64,000 nt of DNA, from NCBI GenBank assembly GCA_031263015.1, contig JAISGN010000012.1:1-64000 (forward strand). Direction: 5' to 3'. The translations under genes and the position numbers were made by a program. This document shows positions 1 to 9,281 of this stretch, one piece after another (position 1 is the first letter of the stretch; every line of letters begins with the position of its first letter). Below the pieces are notes generated by a model. That model made no database searches, was not told the origin of the DNA, and was given only the letters and a program-made list of their open reading frames with translations. This stretch comes from Bacteroidales bacterium. GTDB taxonomy: Bacteria; Bacteroidota; Bacteroidia; Bacteroidales; P3.

Positions 1-2
1 AA

Positions 3-782
3 GAGACGGGCTTCGGATACTTCGGAGCAAGGTATTACTATGATTATTTGAGTATCTGGTTGAGTACCGACCCTCTGGCTGATAAGTATCCTTCGCTAAG
101 TCCGTATGTGTATTGTGCAAATAATCCTGTGATACTGATAGACCCTGATGGTAGAGATATTGACCCGTCATCAGAAAAGAATGAGAGAATACAAGAACAA
201 CGAAAGAATAATCCGGCATTTGCCAGCGTATATCAAAAGCTCAAAGAAGACCCTACAACAATATACAGATTTAGAGAAATGAGTAATGCAAAGCAAGACC
301 CTGAAAACTCTAATCGTTTAATTTTTGGAGATGTTACCTATGCGAATGATTTAGAAACAGAAACAAAAGATGGAATAGATATAAACTTTACTTATGGTAA
401 ATTAGAGGGTTACGCTGACGATAATGTTTTAATGGAAGAAACATATCATGCACTACAGTTTTTAGAAGGGAAAACAGGATTTGGTACTAATGGCACTGGA
501 GATATGTCCCCATTTTCTGTTGATTTGGATGATGAAATTGAGGCAAAAACTTGGGCTGCAAACAATACGGCATCTACTCCAGAATCAAAGAGCTTTCTTA
601 ATTCAAGCAGAGAAGATAAAATTAAATATCTACGAAACAATGGTTATACTCAAACACAAGAAAGTGCCATAAGTGCGGCAGAAACATATAGAAGAGGTAC
701 CACTCCTACACCTGTAATTAGCTATAATAAACATGGGGTAGCGACAAATTCAGGGAATTACAGATTTAGAAAACCTAAATAA
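3..782 (+). CDS. RHS repeat-associated core protein, C-terminal part (5' truncated by window)
   Basis: The reading frame is open from the first bases of the window, so this is the 3' end of a longer gene. It begins in the RHS core signature (GFGYFGARYY, then STDPLADKYPSLSPYVYC and NNPVILIDPDG), which in RHS/YD-repeat proteins marks the end of the conserved shell and the start of the variable C-terminal tip. The roughly 210-residue tip has no domain I recognise. It contains EETYHALQ (an ExxHAxQ arrangement) and, about 30 residues later, DEIEAKTWAA, which faintly recalls zincin-like metallopeptidases; that reading is inference. RHS tips are commonly secreted toxins. The next gene follows after 8 bp and could be an immunity partner. 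The identity of the core is secure; the activity of the tip is unknown. Confidence 0.85.
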   Translation, partial: ETGFGYFGARYYYDYLSIWLSTDPLADKYPSLSPYVYCANNPVILIDPDGRDIDPSSEKNERIQEQRKNNPAFASVYQKLKEDPTTIYRFREMSNAKQDPENSNRLIFGDVTYANDLETETKDGIDINFTYGKLEGYADDNVLMEETYHALQFLEGKTGFGTNGTGDMSPFSVDLDDEIEAKTWAANNTASTPESKSFLNSSREDKIKYLRNNGYTQTQESAISAAETYRRGTTPTPVISYNKHGVATNSGNYRFRKPK

Positions 783-790
783 TTATTGTT

Positions 791-1498
791 ATGAAAAAGA
801 TATTGATTTTCTTGGCAATAATTATTATTGTTGGTTGTAAAAGTAAGCATACCGGAATTATCTTAAGTGAAAAATATGAAAAGTATTTAGATAGCTTGGA
901 ATTTGAAGAATGGTGTTCAAATTTAGATGACGAAACAAAGTGGAAATCTCTTAATAGAGAAACATTTAGTAAAACATTTGAAAGAGATGGAACATTTGCA
1001 TTATGCTATTTTTTGTCATTAGATTCTATTATCAATGATACATTATCTTTTGATAAAAACAAAGAGGAATATGTACGGTATGCTCTTCTTAAAGTTAAAA
1101 TCCCTGATGGACGTTTTTATACAAAAAAGGCTTTTCGTTTTTCGACTAATAGTAGTTGTTTTAATCCAAGTAATAATGACAGTTTAACATTGCAGAGATT
1201 AAATGATGTAGAAATGACAGCCGAATATTTATACTTAAAGATACTGCCTTCTGAAATAGAAGATATACAAGATGTAATCAAGAAGAAAGAATGCGTATTG
1301 CTGTATAATATAGATTATTCGTGGTTTTATGATGATATTACCCCTAATGCTCTAATAGCATACTCATATTACAGACAAGGGCAATACGATTTAAGTAAAT
1401 TATATTCTACCGAAGATCTTTGTAAATTTTGTGATTCAATTCGTAAATATCACCCTGAACTTATTGGTAGAGGAAGAAGATTGAACAAGGTAAAGTAA
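791..1498 (+). CDS. Hypothetical lipoprotein downstream of RHS tip
   Basis: A 235-residue protein with an N-terminal hydrophobic stretch (MKKILIFLAIIIIVGC) ending in a lipobox-like IVGC, so probably a lipoprotein. The rest is hydrophilic, rich in Lys, Asp, Ser and Tyr, and matches no family I can name. It starts 8 bp after the RHS-tip gene and is probably co-transcribed with it. Genes in this position often encode immunity proteins, but nothing in this sequence shows that directly. The A+T content is as high as in the RHS tip and higher than in the housekeeping genes further right, consistent with variable accessory DNA. Confidence 0.75.
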   Translation: MKKILIFLAIIIIVGCKSKHTGIILSEKYEKYLDSLEFEEWCSNLDDETKWKSLNRETFSKTFERDGTFALCYFLSLDSIINDTLSFDKNKEEYVRYALLKVKIPDGRFYTKKAFRFSTNSSCFNPSNNDSLTLQRLNDVEMTAEYLYLKILPSEIEDIQDVIKKKECVLLYNIDYSWFYDDITPNALIAYSYYRQGQYDLSKLYSTEDLCKFCDSIRKYHPELIGRGRRLNKVK

Positions 1499-1577
1499 AT
1501 AATAACAATCATGATGAGTTGTAATTATTAGATTAGACTTTACAAAAGCAAAAAGTCCGTTCAAATCAATGAACGGA

Positions 1578-2098
1578 CTTTTGTTTGCTATAATGTACGC
1601 CATACATTGTCTTCCCACAACCTATTTTGCTACAATGTACGTCATACATTCTTTCCCCACAACTTATTTTGCTACAATGTATGCCATACATTCTTTCCCC
1701 ACAACCTATTTCATTACAATGTATGTCATACATTGTCTTCCCACAACCTATTTTGCTACAATGTACGTCATACATTGTCTTCCCACAACCTATTTTGCTA
1801 CAATGTATGCCACCTGAAGTCTTCCCACAGGTAATTTGAGACCTTCGTGTAACACATGAAGACTTCCCACAGGTAATTTGGGACTTTCGGATTTTCCCGA
1901 AGTCTTCCCACAAGTTATTTGAGACCTTCGTGTAACACATGAACTCTTCCCACAGGTAATTTGAGACCTTCGTGTAACACATGAAGACTTCCCACAGGTG
2001 TTTTGAGACCTTTGTGTAACACATGAAGTCTTCCCACAGGTGTTTTGAGACCTTTGTGTAACACATGAAGTCTTCCCACAAGTTATTTGAGACCTTCG
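1578..2098. repeat. 42-bp tandem minisatellite, about 12 units
   Basis: The anchor TTCCCACA recurs every 42 bp from about 1612 to 2080; one interval, from the unit near 1871 to the one near 1912, is 41 bp. There are two unit types. The left half carries a dyad ACAATGTATG..CATACATTGT followed by a TTCCCACAACCTATTTTG half. The right half carries TTCGTGTAACACATGAAG followed by TTCCCACAGGTAATTTGA. Each unit divides into two 21-bp halves, matching the 21-bp architecture of the other intergenic arrays. Because 42 is a multiple of three, long open frames cross the array on both strands; these are by-products, and the 41-bp unit switches them between frames. Confidence 0.95.
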
Positions 2099-2181
2099 GG
2101 AGCCACCTATTGTTATTGCTGAAAATCTCTATCATTGACATGCTCCGACCTGCGGCAAACCCGTTAATCAAACTTATTTGC

Positions 2182-2189
2182 TACCTTTG
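2182..2189 (+). promoter_or_regulatory. Putative -7 promoter element for the hydrolase-MATE pair
   Basis: TACCTTTG matches the Bacteroidota -7 consensus TAnnTTTG. It lies 35 bp before the start codon of the alpha/beta hydrolase gene and just after the minisatellite. I see no clear -33 TTTG at the usual distance. Confidence 0.65.
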
Positions 2190-2224
2190 CACTCTTAAAT
2201 CAAACAGATATAGCATTATATTAG

Positions 2225-3511
2225 ATGAGAAAAATTATATTATATTGTGTTTTTGTTATTACTTCAATTGCGGCTTCAAGTCAAAACAATGCCTATTTTG
2301 AAGGGGCAATAGAAGTGAATTTTACAAAGATGCCGCTTACCATAGAATATACTCTTTTAGATAAGGATACACTGAAACTGTACTTCGGCTCACCTTCGCA
2401 AACCAATGATTTGCTGAAAGCGACAAAGGCATATTTCAAAGGAGATTCATTGCTGTTTCAATTGAAGAAAAACAATATTGTTTATCGTGGAAAGTTCAAT
2501 GAGGCAAAGGATACGATTAATGGTGTATTCAAACAGGGATTGTTGAAAACGCCTTTGATGTTTGTGAAGCGGGATACGGCTTTTGCTTATGTTCGTCCGC
2601 AGACTCCGTTGCCGCCTTTTGCTTATGTTGTGAAGGAAGTAGAGTTTGTTAATCCCAAATTGCCTAAATATACTTTCAAAGGGACTCTCACCATGCCTAA
2701 GAGGGGGAGAAATTTCCTTTGCGTGGTGTTATTGAGCGGCAGCGGCGTGCAAAACAGAGATGAAGAGATATATGGTCATAAGCCTTTCCTTGTTATTGCC
2801 GACCATTTGGCAAAATGCGGCATTGCCACCTTTCGTTATGATGACAGAGGCTATGGAACGAATGATAAAAAATTGCTTGATGCCACTACAATGGATTATG
2901 TTGCCGATGCACAGGCTGCTATTGCTGCTGTAAAGGCAGAGGATAAGATTGATACGAACCATATTTCTCTTCTTGGGCATAGTGAGGGAGCGCTGATAGC
3001 GGAAATTATTGCGGCAAAGGACTCTTCTATCAATTGCCTGGTGTTGTTGGGTGCTCCTGCTGTTGATGGTCGCAGTTTGTTGGTCTCTCAACTAAAAGCA
3101 ATAAGTCAGGCGGACAGCATTAGCAACGATTCTATTAGTGTAATGCTGGAACAACAAACCAAATCGCTTAATGACCCTAAGTTGCCGAAGTGGCTTAAGA
3201 CTTATATTGCGATTGACCCCAAAGAATACTTGCAGGATATTACGCAGCCAGCTTTGTTCCTGTATGGCAAGAAGGATTTGCAGGTCGTTCCATCCGATAA
3301 CATACCTGTTATAAAGCAATATTTCGGCAAGAAGAAAGGGAATAATTCATATAAAATACTTGAAATGCCGGAAGACAATCATTTGTTTCAGCGTTGTGAG
3401 ACAGGTTTGCCGTCAGAGTACGGAGATATAGAAATGACTCTTGATAATGAAGTATTGTATCATATTGTTACATTCATCAGGGAAAAAGGCTCAATCAAAA
3501 GACTACATTAA
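2225..3511 (+). CDS. Secreted alpha/beta hydrolase (serine aminopeptidase S33-like)
   Basis: A 428-residue protein with a signal peptide (ending around IAASSQ). A roughly 130-residue N-terminal extension is followed by an alpha/beta-hydrolase domain. The oxyanion region is LSGSGVQNRDEE and the nucleophile elbow is GHSEGA, with an Asp in GKKDLQVVPSDN and a His in EDNHLF completing the likely triad. The arrangement matches periplasmic hydrolases of the Hydrolase_4/S33-like group (EstD-like esterases); the substrate cannot be deduced. The stop codon shares one base with the start of the MATE gene (TAATG), so the two are translationally coupled. Confidence 0.85.
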   Translation: MRKIILYCVFVITSIAASSQNNAYFEGAIEVNFTKMPLTIEYTLLDKDTLKLYFGSPSQTNDLLKATKAYFKGDSLLFQLKKNNIVYRGKFNEAKDTINGVFKQGLLKTPLMFVKRDTAFAYVRPQTPLPPFAYVVKEVEFVNPKLPKYTFKGTLTMPKRGRNFLCVVLLSGSGVQNRDEEIYGHKPFLVIADHLAKCGIATFRYDDRGYGTNDKKLLDATTMDYVADAQAAIAAVKAEDKIDTNHISLLGHSEGALIAEIIAAKDSSINCLVLLGAPAVDGRSLLVSQLKAISQADSISNDSISVMLEQQTKSLNDPKLPKWLKTYIAIDPKEYLQDITQPALFLYGKKDLQVVPSDNIPVIKQYFGKKKGNNSYKILEMPEDNHLFQRCETGLPSEYGDIEMTLDNEVLYHIVTFIREKGSIKRLH

Positions 3512-4854
3512 TGATATTAAAAAGGCACTACTACACCACTAATCTCAAACTTGCCTACCCCATAATACTATCTCTAATATGCCAAAGTTTGGTGCAGGTC
3601 GCCGACACGCTGATGGTAGGACGAATAGATGCCGTTTCGCTTGCGGCGGTGTCGTTTTCGGGAGCGATATTCAACGTTGCACTTGTGTTGGGTATAGGAA
3701 TGTCAATGGCAATTACGCCCTTGATTTCCCAATGCTATGCACAGGGCAAACACAGAAAGATTGCCGACTATCTTGCTAACGGATTGGTATTAAACATAGC
3801 GGTTTCTATAATTATAGTAGGGGTATTGCTGGCTATCATTCCGCTGTTGGACGATTTCAATCAGCCGCAGGAGATAATTCAGGCGGCAAAGCCTTATTAT
3901 ATAATAATGGTATTGAGTCTTATTCCCAATCAGATATTTTTGTGCTTCAAACAATTTCTGGAAGGCGTACAGAATACCAAAGCAGCAATGGCTGTAATTA
4001 TAAGTGCCAACGTGCTTAATATTATCCTCAACTACATATTCATCTATGGTTTTATGTCTATTCCTGCAATGGGAGTGTTCGGAGCAGGGCTATCAAGTTT
4101 TGTTTCCCGTTTGTTAATGCCCTTTGTTTTATTCGCCTTCATTCGTTTGAAGAACAGATACTATAAATACATAAAACTCATTGATGCAAATAATATTAAT
4201 CCTACCGTATCAACAAGCATTCTTCGTATAGGCATACCGATATCGGGGCAGATGACCATAGAGTGCTTCACGTTCGGTATATTGACTTTTTACTTCGGAT
4301 GGGTTTCTACTAAGGATATGGCAGCGTATCAGGTGGTGATGACAATGGTTACAATGACTTTTCATGTATGCGTGGGGTTGGCAAATGCCACGACCATTCT
4401 CGTTGGTTTTTATGCAGGCAAACACGATTGGGCTGGAGTGTCGCAATATGCCAAAACAGGTCTGCATCTTGCAATAATCTTTATGTCTTTCACCATGCTT
4501 TGCTTCATATTGTTAGGCAGAAATATCGCTGGATTGTTTTCCAACGATGCCCAAGTGATATCCATAGCGGCGAGATTATTTGTGGCGGCAGGTATGTTTC
4601 AATTGCTTGACGGCTCTCAGGCTACGCTGCTTGGTGCATTGAGAGGCTTGAAATGGGTTACACGTCCGATGTATTACGCATTTGGTTGTTATTTGCTGAT
4701 TTCACTTCCCTTGGCATACATTGCGTGTTTTGTTGTCGGTTTGCCTTCATGGAGCATACTTGCAGGTTTTTCGCTTGGGATGTTGAGCGTTGCATTGCTG
4801 TATTATAGAGAATTGTCCCATGTTCTTAAAACAAAGCTTGCTCATCATTCATAA
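3511..4854 (+). CDS. MATE family efflux transporter
   Basis: A 447-residue, highly hydrophobic protein with about 12 membrane segments and the two-bundle MATE layout. The N-terminal half has LAYPIILSLICQSLVQVADTLMVGRID, typical of MatE domains, and the second half repeats it (RIGIPISGQMTIECFTFGILTF). MATE proteins export cationic drugs or other organic molecules using Na+ or H+ gradients; the substrate is unknown here. The length is normal for the family. It overlaps the upstream hydrolase gene by one base. Confidence 0.93.
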   Translation: MILKRHYYTTNLKLAYPIILSLICQSLVQVADTLMVGRIDAVSLAAVSFSGAIFNVALVLGIGMSMAITPLISQCYAQGKHRKIADYLANGLVLNIAVSIIIVGVLLAIIPLLDDFNQPQEIIQAAKPYYIIMVLSLIPNQIFLCFKQFLEGVQNTKAAMAVIISANVLNIILNYIFIYGFMSIPAMGVFGAGLSSFVSRLLMPFVLFAFIRLKNRYYKYIKLIDANNINPTVSTSILRIGIPISGQMTIECFTFGILTFYFGWVSTKDMAAYQVVMTMVTMTFHVCVGLANATTILVGFYAGKHDWAGVSQYAKTGLHLAIIFMSFTMLCFILLGRNIAGLFSNDAQVISIAARLFVAAGMFQLLDGSQATLLGALRGLKWVTRPMYYAFGCYLLISLPLAYIACFVVGLPSWSILAGFSLGMLSVALLYYRELSHVLKTKLAHHS

Positions 4855-4932
4855 GAAATCTCATAGCGATAATGTTTAAATGTTAGTAGGGGGTGCAACA
4901 TAGGTGCGATGAGCACTTATGACAATATTTTG

Positions 4933-4940
4933 TACCTTTG
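4933..4940 (+). promoter_or_regulatory. Putative -7 promoter element for the S9 peptidase gene
   Basis: TACCTTTG matches TAnnTTTG and lies 43 bp before the start codon, in the only non-coding gap (129 bp) between the MATE and S9 genes. Confidence 0.7.
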
Positions 4941-4983
4941 CCGCTTGTTGATTTACTGGTCTTAATATAAAAATAACAAACAA

Positions 4984-7113
4984 ATGAAAAGAAAAACTAC
5001 TTTATTTATTGTGTCTTTTGCAATATTCTCCTTTGTCTTTGCACAGGGTAAGATGTTGGAAGTTAAAGACGTTCGCAACCGAGCATATTATCCTATAAAT
5101 ATTTATGCCACTAATTTCATAGGTAAAAGCGATAAGTATTACTTTACAAAGGACGGCTCTTCGCTGTGGATTGGCGACAGAGTTAATGACCCAAAAGAAA
5201 CCTTGACGCTTGCCGATATTGATGAGCATTTGTCCGCATTTAATATGCATTTTATCAATGATAACGAGTTCGTATTCTTTAACGGCACTGCTCTTTGCAA
5301 ATATAATCTGACGACAAAGACCAAAAGCATTATTACATCCATAGGTGATGATGATAAGGCTAAATTGGACGCTGTAATGACGGTAGGGGATAATATTGCT
5401 TACGTTTATAAAGATAATCTTTGGTTTGCCACTCCTGCTTCCAACACTCAGATAACGCATGACGGCAACAAAAAAGGCGGAATAGTGTATGGACAATCTG
5501 TTCATAGGAATGAATTCGGTATAAACGGCGGATTATTCTTTTCCAAATCAGGTAACAAATTAGCCTTTTATCGTATGGATGAGTCTATGGTCAAGGAATA
5601 TCCACTTGTAAATACTGCTTTGCGGGAAGCAGAAGCTGAACCGATTCGTTATCCTATGGCAGGAATGAAATCACACGAAGTTTTGGTTATGGTCTATGAT
5701 GCGATTAAGGGAACGAAACTAACTCTTAAAACACGCAAAGATGAAAGCGTTGCAGAGAAAGAGATGTATCTTACAAATATTACTTGGAGTCCTGACGAGC
5801 AAACGATATATATTCAGAAACTAAACCGCAAACAAAACCATCTTTGGCTTGAAGCATACGATGCAAACAGCGGAGAATTGAAACAAATCGTGCTTGAAGA
5901 AAAATCAAACAAGTATGTAGAACCCGAAAAGCCTATAGTATTTTTGCCGAACGATGATTCGCAATTTCTTTATTTGAGCGAAAGAGACGGATTTCAACAC
6001 TTATACATTTATAAGACTGACGGAACATTGGTTAAACAACTAACGTCGGGCAAATGGATGGTAAATGAAGTTTGTGGCTTTAATGCAAAGGGCGACGAGG
6101 TCTTTTTCTATGCTACAAAAGACTCTCCGTTGGAACAAAACCTCTATGGGGCTAATCTTAAAACAGGAAAGATAACACGCTACACCTCTTCGGCAGGCAC
6201 ACATAGCGTTGCCATAAATGCAAAAGGCGATTTGTTCATTGACAACTACTCAAACGCCGCAACCCCATCAACAACTATTTTAACGGATAAAAAGAACAAA
6301 ATAATCAAAACTCTTAATCAATCTGCCAATCCTTTGGAACAAATTGCACAACCTACTATTGAAATCGGGCAATTGAAGGCTGATGACGGCACACCTTTAT
6401 ATTATCGTATGATAAAGCCGCAAGATTTTGATTCAACAAAGAAATATCCCGTTATTGTCTATGTTTATGGCGGTCCTCACGCACAATTGATAACCAATAA
6501 CTGGATGAGCGGAGCCAATCTCTTCTTTTTATACTTGGCACAGCAGGGATACATAGTATGGACGTTGGATTCACGCGGCTCAGCCAATAGAGGATATGAA
6601 TTTGAGAGTGCAATATGGCACAATTGCGGCTCTGTGGAAGTTCAAGACCAAATGACGGGAGTGAATTATCTGAAATCATTGCCGTATATTGATGCTTCAC
6701 GTATCGGAGTTGATGGTTGGAGTTACGGAGGCTTTATGACAATAAGTTTAATGCTGAAACAGCCCGGCGTATTCAAGACAGCATCGGCAGGAGGTCCTGT
6801 TATAGATTGGAAATGGTACGAAGTAATGTATGGCGAACGCTATATGGGTACACCGGAAGATAATCCTGAGGGTTATAAAGCAGCATCGCTTTTGAATTAT
6901 GTTGATAATCTTCAAGGCAAACTGCTTGTCATTCACGGAGCGCTTGATAACACTGTCGTAATGCAGCATTCCCTTGAATTCATAAAGGCTTGCATAAAGC
7001 ACCAAAAGCAGGTTGATTATTTTATTTACCCCGATCACGAGCATAATGTAAGCGGTAAGGACAGGATTCACCTGTATCAGAAAATTTTTGACTTTCATAA
7101 AGCAAATCTCTAA
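4984..7113 (+). CDS. Dipeptidyl peptidase IV-like serine peptidase, S9 family
   Basis: A 709-residue exported protein with a signal peptide ending near FVFAQG. The N-terminal part is a DPP IV-type beta-propeller (for example SPDEQTIYIQKLNRKQNH and FLYLSERDGFQHLY). The C-terminal catalytic domain has VYGGPHAQ, nucleophile motif DGWSYGGFM (Ser near residue 580), Asp in HGALDNTVV (near 655) and His in PDHEHNVSG (near 685). Family members remove N-terminal dipeptides, typically Xaa-Pro, in the periplasm. Length and motifs are complete. It is a single-gene unit with its own promoter and a strong hairpin 38 bp after the stop. Confidence 0.93.
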   Translation: MKRKTTLFIVSFAIFSFVFAQGKMLEVKDVRNRAYYPINIYATNFIGKSDKYYFTKDGSSLWIGDRVNDPKETLTLADIDEHLSAFNMHFINDNEFVFFNGTALCKYNLTTKTKSIITSIGDDDKAKLDAVMTVGDNIAYVYKDNLWFATPASNTQITHDGNKKGGIVYGQSVHRNEFGINGGLFFSKSGNKLAFYRMDESMVKEYPLVNTALREAEAEPIRYPMAGMKSHEVLVMVYDAIKGTKLTLKTRKDESVAEKEMYLTNITWSPDEQTIYIQKLNRKQNHLWLEAYDANSGELKQIVLEEKSNKYVEPEKPIVFLPNDDSQFLYLSERDGFQHLYIYKTDGTLVKQLTSGKWMVNEVCGFNAKGDEVFFYATKDSPLEQNLYGANLKTGKITRYTSSAGTHSVAINAKGDLFIDNYSNAATPSTTILTDKKNKIIKTLNQSANPLEQIAQPTIEIGQLKADDGTPLYYRMIKPQDFDSTKKYPVIVYVYGGPHAQLITNNWMSGANLFFLYLAQQGYIVWTLDSRGSANRGYEFESAIWHNCGSVEVQDQMTGVNYLKSLPYIDASRIGVDGWSYGGFMTISLMLKQPGVFKTASAGGPVIDWKWYEVMYGERYMGTPEDNPEGYKAASLLNYVDNLQGKLLVIHGALDNTVVMQHSLEFIKACIKHQKQVDYFIYPDHEHNVSGKDRIHLYQKIFDFHKANL

Positions 7114-7150
7114 CTGTTTCGTATAGAGATTAGTTGATTTCATTAAAACA

Positions 7151-7190
7151 AAACGGCGTTTCGTGCGAATGAAACGCCGTTTTATTTTTC
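7151..7190 (+). terminator. Hairpin with U-rich tail after the S9 peptidase gene
   Basis: AAACGGCGTTT and its exact reverse complement AAACGCCGTTT are separated by 10 nt and followed by TATTTTT. This forms an 11-bp stem with a U-rich tail, like an intrinsic terminator. It is also the first two modules of a 21-bp array. Confidence 0.6.
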
Positions 7191-7234
7191 CCAAACAGCC
7201 TTTTGTTCGCACGAAACAGCCTTTTATTTTGAGA
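7151..7234. repeat. 21-bp modular array, 4 units
   Basis: Four consecutive modules start at 7151, 7172, 7193 and 7214. Their 11-bp cores are AAACGGCGTTT, AAACGCCGTTT, AAACAGCCTTT and AAACAGCCTTT, each followed by a 10-bp spacer. A fifth core, AAACGCCGTTT, stands alone at 7382 with a partial module after it. Apart from this array and the ClC promoter I see nothing in the 341-bp gap 7114-7454. Confidence 0.95.
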
Positions 7235-7442
7235 TAATGAGACTACGTTTTTGCGATGCTATGATATATTACTTTTAAGTTTGATTGCCTTGCACGGATA
7301 CGAGGTAATTTTGCGATATAATCAAGATTAACAATCTTATTTTAAGCCCTTTGCCGAATATCATCAATATATGGTTTGTCAAAACGCCGTTTCGGAAAAA
7401 TGAAGGCTTTTATGAAAATAGTAATATCTGTGAAAAAAATTG

Positions 7443-7450
7443 TAATTTTG
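7443..7450 (+). promoter_or_regulatory. Putative -7 element directly before the ClC gene (leaderless?)
   Basis: TAATTTTG matches TAnnTTTG, and its last base is only 4 nt before the ATG pair at 7455/7458. At the usual -7 spacing the transcript would begin at or inside the start codon, so the mRNA would have essentially no leader unless a later start is used. Confidence 0.55.
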
Positions 7451-7454
7451 CATT

Positions 7455-9260
7455 ATGATGTTGTTAAAGCGCATAAGATTTAAACAAGACTTGTATCAAT
7501 CATACAAAAGGCTGATGGTATGGAAATTAAAGCACGTATCGGAACGTCAGGTTATGATTGTATTGAGTTTAATCACAGGTATATTTTGCGGATTAGCCTC
7601 TGTAATTCTGAAAAATGCCGTTCATGCAACATATCTTTTGATAACCGAGCCTTTTTCCAAGTCTTCTGCCAACTTTCTCTTCCTTGCATATCCTATGATT
7701 GGGATAACGCTGACCGTTTTGATTATTAAATATTTTGTAAAGGACGATTTGGCACACGGAGTCAGCAAAGTAATGTTCGCAATCTCTAAAAGGAAGGGAC
7801 GAATGAAGCCTCATCATTGCTATTCCTCAATGCTGACGTCTTTATTCACCGTTTCGTTCGGCGGTTCTGTCGGTTTGGAGGCACCGATAGTGATAACAGG
7901 GAGCGCAATCGGCTCAAACATCGGGCGTTTCTTTAGAATGAATTACAAATGTATGCTTACATTGTTGGGATGTGGTGCTGCAGGAGCAATATCGGGCATT
8001 TTCAAGGCGCCGATTGCAGGAATATTGTTCGCATTTGAGGTTTTGATGCTGGATTTGACTATGACAACGGCTATTCCGCTGCTAATATCCACCATATCGG
8101 CTGCAATGATTTCATATTTCTTCCTTGGGCAGGACGTAGAGTTCTTTTACAAAGTTACAACGCACTTTGAATTGAATAAAATCATTCCTTATATGTTGTT
8201 AGGAATTATTTCCGCCGTGATATCTCTTTATTTCCTTAAAATAAATAAGTGGATTGCGAAAATGTTTAAGGCGATGAAGACGTGGCAAAAACTTCTTATC
8301 GGCGGCTCTGCTCTTGGTGTTATGGTCTTTCTTTTTCCGCCTCTGTTCGGAGAAGGTTATTCGGCATTGACATATCTTCTTGCGGGAGACACAGAGCGTC
8401 TTTTCAGCAGCAGCTTTTTTTATGATTACAGGGATGAAAGTTTGCTTTTCTTGGGAGTATTGCTTGCTATCATTTTCCTTAAAGCCTTTGCAACCTCTGT
8501 TACTCTTTCTTCCGGAGGAGTAGGAGGCACATTTGCGCCATCTCTTTTTATAGGCGGCTTTGTTGGTTTTTTTGTTGGGAAAGTTATCAATATGACAGGC
8601 TTAATTGTTGTTGCTGAAAGCAATTTTGCTTTGGTCGGAATGGCTGCTGTTATGGCAGGCGTTATGCATGCTCCGCTTATGTCTACATTTCTTATTGCGG
8701 AAATAACCGGTGGTTATGCTCTGTTTGCACCGCTTATGATTGCCACAACAATGGCTTATTTGGTTGTGAAGCCTCTTTCCAAATACTCAATATATACGGA
8801 AAGTCTTGCCAAGCAAGGTGTCTTAACCACACATGACAAGAATAGAAGCGCATTACAATTCCTTGACAAAAGCAAAATATTAGAATCCAATTTTATTAGG
8901 TTATATCCGGACGATAAACTAAGAGATATTGTTAAGGCTGTTGAAATCTCCAATCGTAACTTTTTCCCTGTGGTAAAGAAAGACGATACTTTTGTCGGCA
9001 TAGTTGTTTTGGACGATGTAAGACCCTTTCTTTTTAAGCCGGAATTATATAATAAATACAGCGTAACCTATTTTATGCGTTATTCACCTCATTTCATTGC
9101 CGACATCAACGATTCTATGGAACAGATAATAAGCAAATTCAAAGGCTCTGACCGTTATACTATAATTATTGTTGATAAAGGTAAATTTTTAGGTGCAATG
9201 ACGCGTGCAAATGTCTTCGCTGCTTATCAGCATTACATAGAAGAAACATCGGAAGAGTAG
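7455..9260 (+). CDS. ClC family chloride channel/antiporter with CBS domains
   Basis: A 601-residue protein. Residues of about 30-450 form a ClC membrane domain with the signatures GGSVGLEAPIV (the gating-glutamate loop, near 136), GAAGAISGIFKAPIAG and SSGGVGGTFAPSLFIGG. A cytoplasmic tail (about 465-600) carries two CBS motifs that usually bind adenine nucleotides. ClC proteins move chloride or exchange it for protons. Two ATGs lie in tandem at 7455 and 7458, and the next in-frame ATG is at 7515; because the promoter box is so close, the true start is uncertain. It converges with prmA 21 bp away. Confidence 0.93.
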   Translation: MMLLKRIRFKQDLYQSYKRLMVWKLKHVSERQVMIVLSLITGIFCGLASVILKNAVHATYLLITEPFSKSSANFLFLAYPMIGITLTVLIIKYFVKDDLAHGVSKVMFAISKRKGRMKPHHCYSSMLTSLFTVSFGGSVGLEAPIVITGSAIGSNIGRFFRMNYKCMLTLLGCGAAGAISGIFKAPIAGILFAFEVLMLDLTMTTAIPLLISTISAAMISYFFLGQDVEFFYKVTTHFELNKIIPYMLLGIISAVISLYFLKINKWIAKMFKAMKTWQKLLIGGSALGVMVFLFPPLFGEGYSALTYLLAGDTERLFSSSFFYDYRDESLLFLGVLLAIIFLKAFATSVTLSSGGVGGTFAPSLFIGGFVGFFVGKVINMTGLIVVAESNFALVGMAAVMAGVMHAPLMSTFLIAEITGGYALFAPLMIATTMAYLVVKPLSKYSIYTESLAKQGVLTTHDKNRSALQFLDKSKILESNFIRLYPDDKLRDIVKAVEISNRNFFPVVKKDDTFVGIVVLDDVRPFLFKPELYNKYSVTYFMRYSPHFIADINDSMEQIISKFKGSDRYTIIIVDKGKFLGAMTRANVFAAYQHYIEETSEE

Positions 9261-9281
9261 TTTGTGGCTGCTAATACATCA

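Noticed and set aside
1566-2171. 201-codon minus-strand open frame with 14-residue repeats
   Set aside because: The open frame results from a 42-bp tandem repeat without stop codons; plus-strand frames are open as well, and the 41-bp unit switches the peptide repeat.
7151-7190. Arrays interpreted simply as Rho-independent terminators
   Set aside because: Some units do form good hairpins with U-rich tails, but arrays between divergent promoters and arrays of same-orientation words do not fit, so termination cannot be the whole explanation.
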